64,000 nucleotides of DNA from Strongyloides papillosus (Eukaryota; Nematoda; Chromadorea; Rhabditida; Strongyloididae). Where the stretch lies: the NCBI GenBank assembly GCA_005656395.1, contig SRSI01000010.1, positions 2,232,001 through 2,296,000 of the forward strand, given 5' to 3'. Made by a program: the position numbers and the translations under genes. The notes under the pieces were generated by a model. The model had not been told where the DNA came from, ran no database searches, and saw nothing but the letters and a program-made list of their open reading frames with translations. Shown in pieces: positions 59,571 through 64,000 of the stretch. Numbering within the stretch: the stretch's first letter is position 1; each line of letters opens with the position of its first letter.

Positions 59571-60152
59571 TTAGTCATCATCACTACTCGACGATCCATA
59601 ATCAACAATTTTTAAGTCAACTTTCTTTTTTTCAACTGAAGAATCATCTTTTGATTTCCTCTTTAAAATATTCCCCAGAAGTTGAGCTTGGGAGGATACT
59701 TTGGCAGAGGAAGGAGCTTTTTTACTCTCAGCTATTTCTCTTTCATCATCAATATCATCTGGTAGATCTATATTTATATTATCTATTTGTTCTTTGGCTT
59801 CCTTGATTTTAATTTTATTTATAATATCTTTTTCATCAGCTTGCTTTTGTTTATTCAATAAATACACCTTCTTATTCAATTCTTCATAGAATTCACTATC
59901 GTCCTCCGTAACAACAGATAAAGTATTGGCTGAAAGGTATTTTCAAATTTACATGAAATAACCAACCTAATTTTTCTGCATCTTCTTTTTCTTGTTGTGC
60001 TTTTTCCTTTGCCTCTCGCAATCTTTCATAAAGAGGTCGCCTATCAATTAACTCTACATCAAATATATAAATTCGTTAAAAACTAGAAGTATACCTTTTT
60101 CAGAACTATCATTTTCAGAAGCTTTTCCTGCTGTTACAAAACCGCTGGACAT
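59571..60152 (-). CDS. PIP30/NIP30 (PSME3IP1/FAM192A) family protein
   Basis: Three exons, 60152-60095, 60053-59967 and 59929-59571, join in frame to 167 aa. The start is MSSGFVTAGKASENDSS. The NIP30 domain follows: RRPLYERLREAKEKAQQE (human SLYERLQEQKDRKQQE), TEDDSEFYEELNKKVYLL (human DEDETNFLDEVSRQQELI), then a charged coiled region, KVSSQAQLLGNILKRKS (human KFSQAKLLAGAVKHKS) and an acidic serine tail YGSSSSDDD. In mammals PIP30 binds the nuclear proteasome activator PA28-gamma through a CK2-phosphorylated acidic serine stretch, and the tail here has that pattern. Nuclear location is inferred. It starts 130 bp from the divergent NAT10 start. Confidence 0.75.
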
Positions 60153-60282
60153 ATCAATGTAATTCTTATCAGATTGTTATCAACGCAACTCCAATCGTTC
60201 TAAGACAAGCTTGAATTTTAAATTTTGGGGAAGTATTTATTAAAAATTAAATTTTGTTTTAATTTATTTTCACAACACAGGA
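60153..60282. promoter_or_regulatory. compact bidirectional promoter, PIP30-like / NAT10
   Basis: Only 130 bp separates the ATG codons of two divergent genes. The NAT10 ATG follows an acceptor (cacaacacag) by two bases, so its true transcription start may lie within this interval or over the PIP30-like first exon. Confidence 0.5.
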
Positions 60283-63200
60283 ATGAGGACAAAATTAGAT
60301 AACCGAATTCGCATCCTTGTTGAAAATGGAATCGTTTTAAAACATAGATCTATGTTTGTTATCGTTGGTGAAAAAGCTAGAGATCAGGTAACAACATCGT
60401 AATCAGATAATATTAAAATAAAATCATTTTAGATTCCAATTTTACATCATATTTTGACAAAAGCTACAGTTTCTTCACATCCAACAGTATTATGGTGTTA
60501 CAAAAAAGAACTGGGATTTAATTCTAGACGGAAAAGTAAAGTAAAAAAGATTAAGACAAAAGCTGATCATGGAAATGTAAATATTAATGAGAATGATCCA
60601 TTTGAAATGTTTATTGCTTCAACACAAATTAGATATTGTTACTACTCTGAATCTCATAAAATTCTTGGAAATACTTATGGAATGCTTGTACTTCAGGATT
60701 TTGAAGCTATTACTCCAAATCTTCTTGCTCGTACTATTGAGACAGTTGAAGGGGGTGGTCTTGTTGTATTATTACTTTCATCAGTGAATTCATTACGACA
60801 ATTATTTACGATGACTATGGATGTTCATACACGTTACCGTACAGAGGGAAACGCTGAAATTGTTCCACGCTTCAATGAGAGATTTATACTATCCTTAAGC
60901 AGTTGCAAGAGTTGTCTAGTCACTGATGATTCTTTAAATGTACTACCAATTTCTTCTCATATAAATAATCTTAAAGAAATTGAAGAGAAAAGTAGCAAGA
61001 AGGACAAAGAATTAGAGACATTGAAAGAATCTATGGAAGATACAAAACCGATTGGTGAATTGTTAAAGAAATGTAAAACTAAATGTCAGGCAAAAGTTTT
61101 GTTACGACTTTTAGATGTTATTACAGAAAAATCCGCTAAAGCTACCTGTTCAATTACAGCAGCACGTGGTAGAGGAAAGTCAGCTTCACTTGGACTTGCA
61201 ATTGCTGGTGCAATAGGTTTTGGGTATTCAAGTATATTTGTCACCTCACCTAGTCCAGAAAATCTTAAGACACTTTTTGAGTTTATTGTTAAAGGATTTG
61301 ATCAAATGGATTATGAAGAACATACTGATTATGAATTGATTCAATCAAATAATCCAGAATTTAACAAAGCTTTAGTTAGAATTAATGTTTTCAGAGAACA
61401 TAGACAGACAATTCAATATATTCATCCATCTGATGTTGTTAAACTTGGTCAAGCAGAATTGGTTGTTATAGATGAAGCAGCTGCTATACCTCTTCCAATG
61501 GTTAAGGCACTTATTGATGGACCATATTTAGTTTTTTTAGCTTCTACAATCAACGGTTATGAAGGAACAGGACGGTCACTTTCATTAAAGTTGCTTTCAC
61601 AATTAAGACAAGATTCATCAGGAAATATGAAATCTGAAAGTGGAGAAATCAAACTTGCTACTGCCAATGTGAGAAAATTGTATGAACTTTCTCTAGACGA
61701 GTCAATTAGGTATAAGCCTGGAGATCAAGTTGAGACGTGGTTAAACAAAGTTTTATGTTTAGATGCAACAAATATCCAAAATCTTATTGGTGGAATTCCA
61801 CCACCATCAAAATGTGAATTGTACTATGTTAATCGTGATACGCTTTTTTCATATCATAAGGCATCTGAAGCTTTCTTGAGTAACATGATGGCTATTTATG
61901 TTTCAGCACACTACAAAAATACACCAAATGATCTTCAGATGTTGTCTGATGCTCCATCTCACCATATTTTTGTTTTAATGGCACCCGTCAAGGAGGATCA
62001 AACTAAGATGCCAGATATATTAGCCGTTATTCAAGTTTGTTATGAAGGAAATTTATCTAAGGATATCATTTCTGCAGCTTTAGGAAGAGGAAAACGTGCT
62101 GCTGGTGATTTAATTCCTTGGACTGTTTCTCAACAATTTTTAGACCATGATTTCCCACAACTTCTTGGTGCTCGTATTGTAAGAGTTGCTGTTCATCCTG
62201 ACTACCAATCTATGGGTTATGGACAAAGAGCGATTACTCTTTTAACAGAGTACTATGAAGGTAAATTTCCTGTACTTAATAACAATATCAAAGAAAAGAA
62301 GATAAAAAATATAGAGAATAACGAGACATTAGATTTGCTTGAAGAAAATATTGCTCCTAGAGATAATTTACCACCTTTGTTGTTAAAACTTAATGAAAGA
62401 CAAGCTGAGAAACTTGATTATTTGGGGGTATCATATGGATTAACATTAAGTTTATTAAGGTTTTGGAAGAGAAACAGTTTTATTCCTGTTTACCTTCGTC
62501 AAACAACTAATGATTTAACAGGAGAACATACAAATATTGCTATAAAAAGCTTGAACGATGAGGATAATGAGGTGCCAGAGTGGTTAAAAAGATACTGGAA
62601 AGAATTTAAATATCGTTTTATTTCTCTTTTAGGGTATGAATTTAAAAAATTTTCTCCACATATGTCACTTTCTCTCCTTCAACCTGTTAAAAGTCTTGGT
62701 GACGACAATTATAATAATCATGTTTATAGTAGAGAAACATTGTCATTGTTTTTAAGTAACACTGATATGAAACGTCTTCATGAATATTCTAGGAATATGA
62801 TTGATAATCATCTTATAACCGATTTAATGCCAACCGTTTCGAAATTATATTTCAATGGTCATTTAGGAAGTACAATTGATTTAACTGTCCTTCAATCAGC
62901 TATTTTAATTGCACTTGGTTTACAACATAAAAATATTGAAGATGTTTCAAAAGAAATTAATATTCCAGTAAATCAATTACTAGCATTATATTCTAAAACT
63001 ATAAGAAAAATATCAGATTATTTGGATCAACTTTGCCTTAATTCAATTGAAGAACAAATAATAACTAAAGATCCTAAAGATAAAGTTATTGGTGATAGTA
63101 AATCAAAACTTGATTCACTTGAAGAAGAGTTATCAAAAGCTGCTGATGAGATTAAGGAAAGACAGAAAAGAGACAAGGATAACATGCGTAAGGAGCTTTC

Positions 63201-63402
63201 TGATCAATTTGCAAAATATGCTATTCAGGGGAATGACGAAGAATGGGATTCTGCTCTGTCACAGGTCAACATCACTAGAGTTGGAAATGGAATTGTTCAA
63301 ATTAAATCCGATCGACCTGAGAAATTATCTCAAAAACAGATATCAAACTTTGTAGGTAAAAATGAACCTCCAAAGAAGAAGAAAAAGTTTGGAAAAAAAT
63401 AA
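60283..63402 (+). CDS. nath-10: RNA cytidine acetyltransferase (NAT10/Kre33)
   Basis: Exon 1 (60283-60387) and exon 2 (60433-63402) give 1024 aa. The start MRTKLDNRIRILVENGIV matches human KVDNRIRILIENGV. The DUF1726 region contains FEMFIASTQIRYCYYSES and VETVEGGGLVVLLL in the same order. The helicase-like ATPase has Walker A AARGRGKSAS near residue 280 and VVIDEAAAIPLP as Walker B. The GNAT acetyltransferase domain has RVAVHPDYQSMGYGQRA near residue 620 and LDYLGVSYGLT. A basic tail (KKKKKFGKK) is the nucleolar signal. The enzyme makes N4-acetylcytidine in 18S rRNA and some tRNAs, and is needed for 40S assembly. Full length compared with the human 1025 aa; all core motifs intact. Confidence 0.96.
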
Positions 63403-64000
63403 ATATTTTTATTATTGTCATTTTATTTAGTAGTTTTTGTTGATATTTTTGTTTTTTTGTTATGTTTAATAAATTTTTGATAGACGGAACTTGAGAATTT
63501 AATGTCTACTGAAATTAATATTATTGTCGGTTAATTATTAAAATCATAAAAGTATGATACTGTTTAAGTAGGAAATTACCATATAATGATTTCATTTGTT
63601 TAAATTTATTAAAAGATAATCCAACTGGATTTTATAGAATGGTGAAAAGAGAAACTATGAATAGATGTAAATTTAAAAAAAATGGTAATTATTATTTTAT
63701 TATATTTTTACCAGAGATAAAAAAAATTTTTTTAAATTTTAACACAGATTTTTTTTACAACTTAATGTATTTGATAATCTTTACGAAAAATTAATGCATA
63801 CTTTAAAATTCGGTATTGTTTATCAATTTTAACTAATACATTTATAAGTAGCTATATATTAAAATGATTATTTCGTGTGGGCATTACCATTCATAAACTA
63901 TTTATCATAACTATATAAACCACGTTAAATTGATTTAAAAATGATTTTATTTGAAAGGAAACCAATTTGCTAGACAATACTGTATTTTTTTTTCTATAGT
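63403..64000. other. 3' region after nath-10
   Basis: About 600 bp of AT-rich sequence to the right edge. It includes the nath-10 3'UTR (AATAAA near 63468). No coding exon or RNA gene seen. Confidence 0.4.

Noticed and set aside
1..64000. CRISPR arrays, insertion sequences, rRNA, spliced-leader RNA, let-7/lin-4 type microRNAs
   Set aside because: Looked for characteristic sequences on both strands by eye; none found. A covariance or profile search was not possible.

Overview
The window is nuclear DNA of a nematode, most likely a Strongyloides-type (clade IV) worm. Three things point there: very AT-rich spacers; genes with few introns, mostly about 40-110 nt, GT-AG, ending in TTTTAG/TTTCAG; and nematode-typical families (a DB-module protein, a transthyretin-like secreted protein, a divergent FER-like kinase, laminin alpha). 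Species is an inference; no rRNA or other marker is present. I rebuilt the exon structures by hand from splice signals and reading frame. Several genes begin in very short first exons. || Layout. 1-1414 (minus): a DB-module secreted protein running off the left edge, with a doubtful Gly-rich ORF just upstream. 1415-8356: gene-poor. 8357-9629 (minus): an SHB-family SH2 adapter interrupted by three frame changes. 9650-13813: gene-poor. 13.8-20.0 kb: CoA-diphosphatase Nudix (plus), mitoribosomal mL65 (minus) and deubiquitinase USP48 (minus). 20.4-25.9 kb: an unrecognised disordered protein (plus), a transthyretin-like protein (minus), UMP-CMP kinase (plus) and an Aurora kinase (minus). 26.2-32.5 kb, all plus: mL40, DPH4, MCC-alpha and primase large subunit. 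33.0-38.5 kb: a DXO/Rai1-like protein (minus), a FER-like tyrosine kinase (plus), an orphan (minus) and a doubtful small ORF (plus). 39.7-40.5 kb: CTP:phosphocholine cytidylyltransferase (plus). 42.8-53.0 kb: a laminin alpha chain of lam-3 architecture (minus). 54.3-60.2 kb: trifunctional protein alpha (minus), RLP24 (plus), cap N7-methyltransferase (minus) and a PIP30/NIP30 protein (minus). 60.3-63.4 kb: the RNA acetyltransferase NAT10 (plus). || The genes are mainly housekeeping: mitochondrial translation (mL65, mL40), mitochondrial catabolism (MCC-alpha, HADHA), ribosome biogenesis (RLP24, NAT10), mRNA cap formation and quality control (RNMT, DXO-like), DNA replication and mitosis (primase, Aurora), nucleotide, CoA and phospholipid metabolism. 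I see no single multi-gene pathway locus, mobile element, CRISPR array or intact RNA gene. The points most worth a second look are the interrupted SH2 adapter, the DXO-like protein with altered metal-site residues, the degenerate FER-like kinase, the in-frame linker exon and possible furin site of the laminin chain, and short palindrome or repeat clusters in the spacers.
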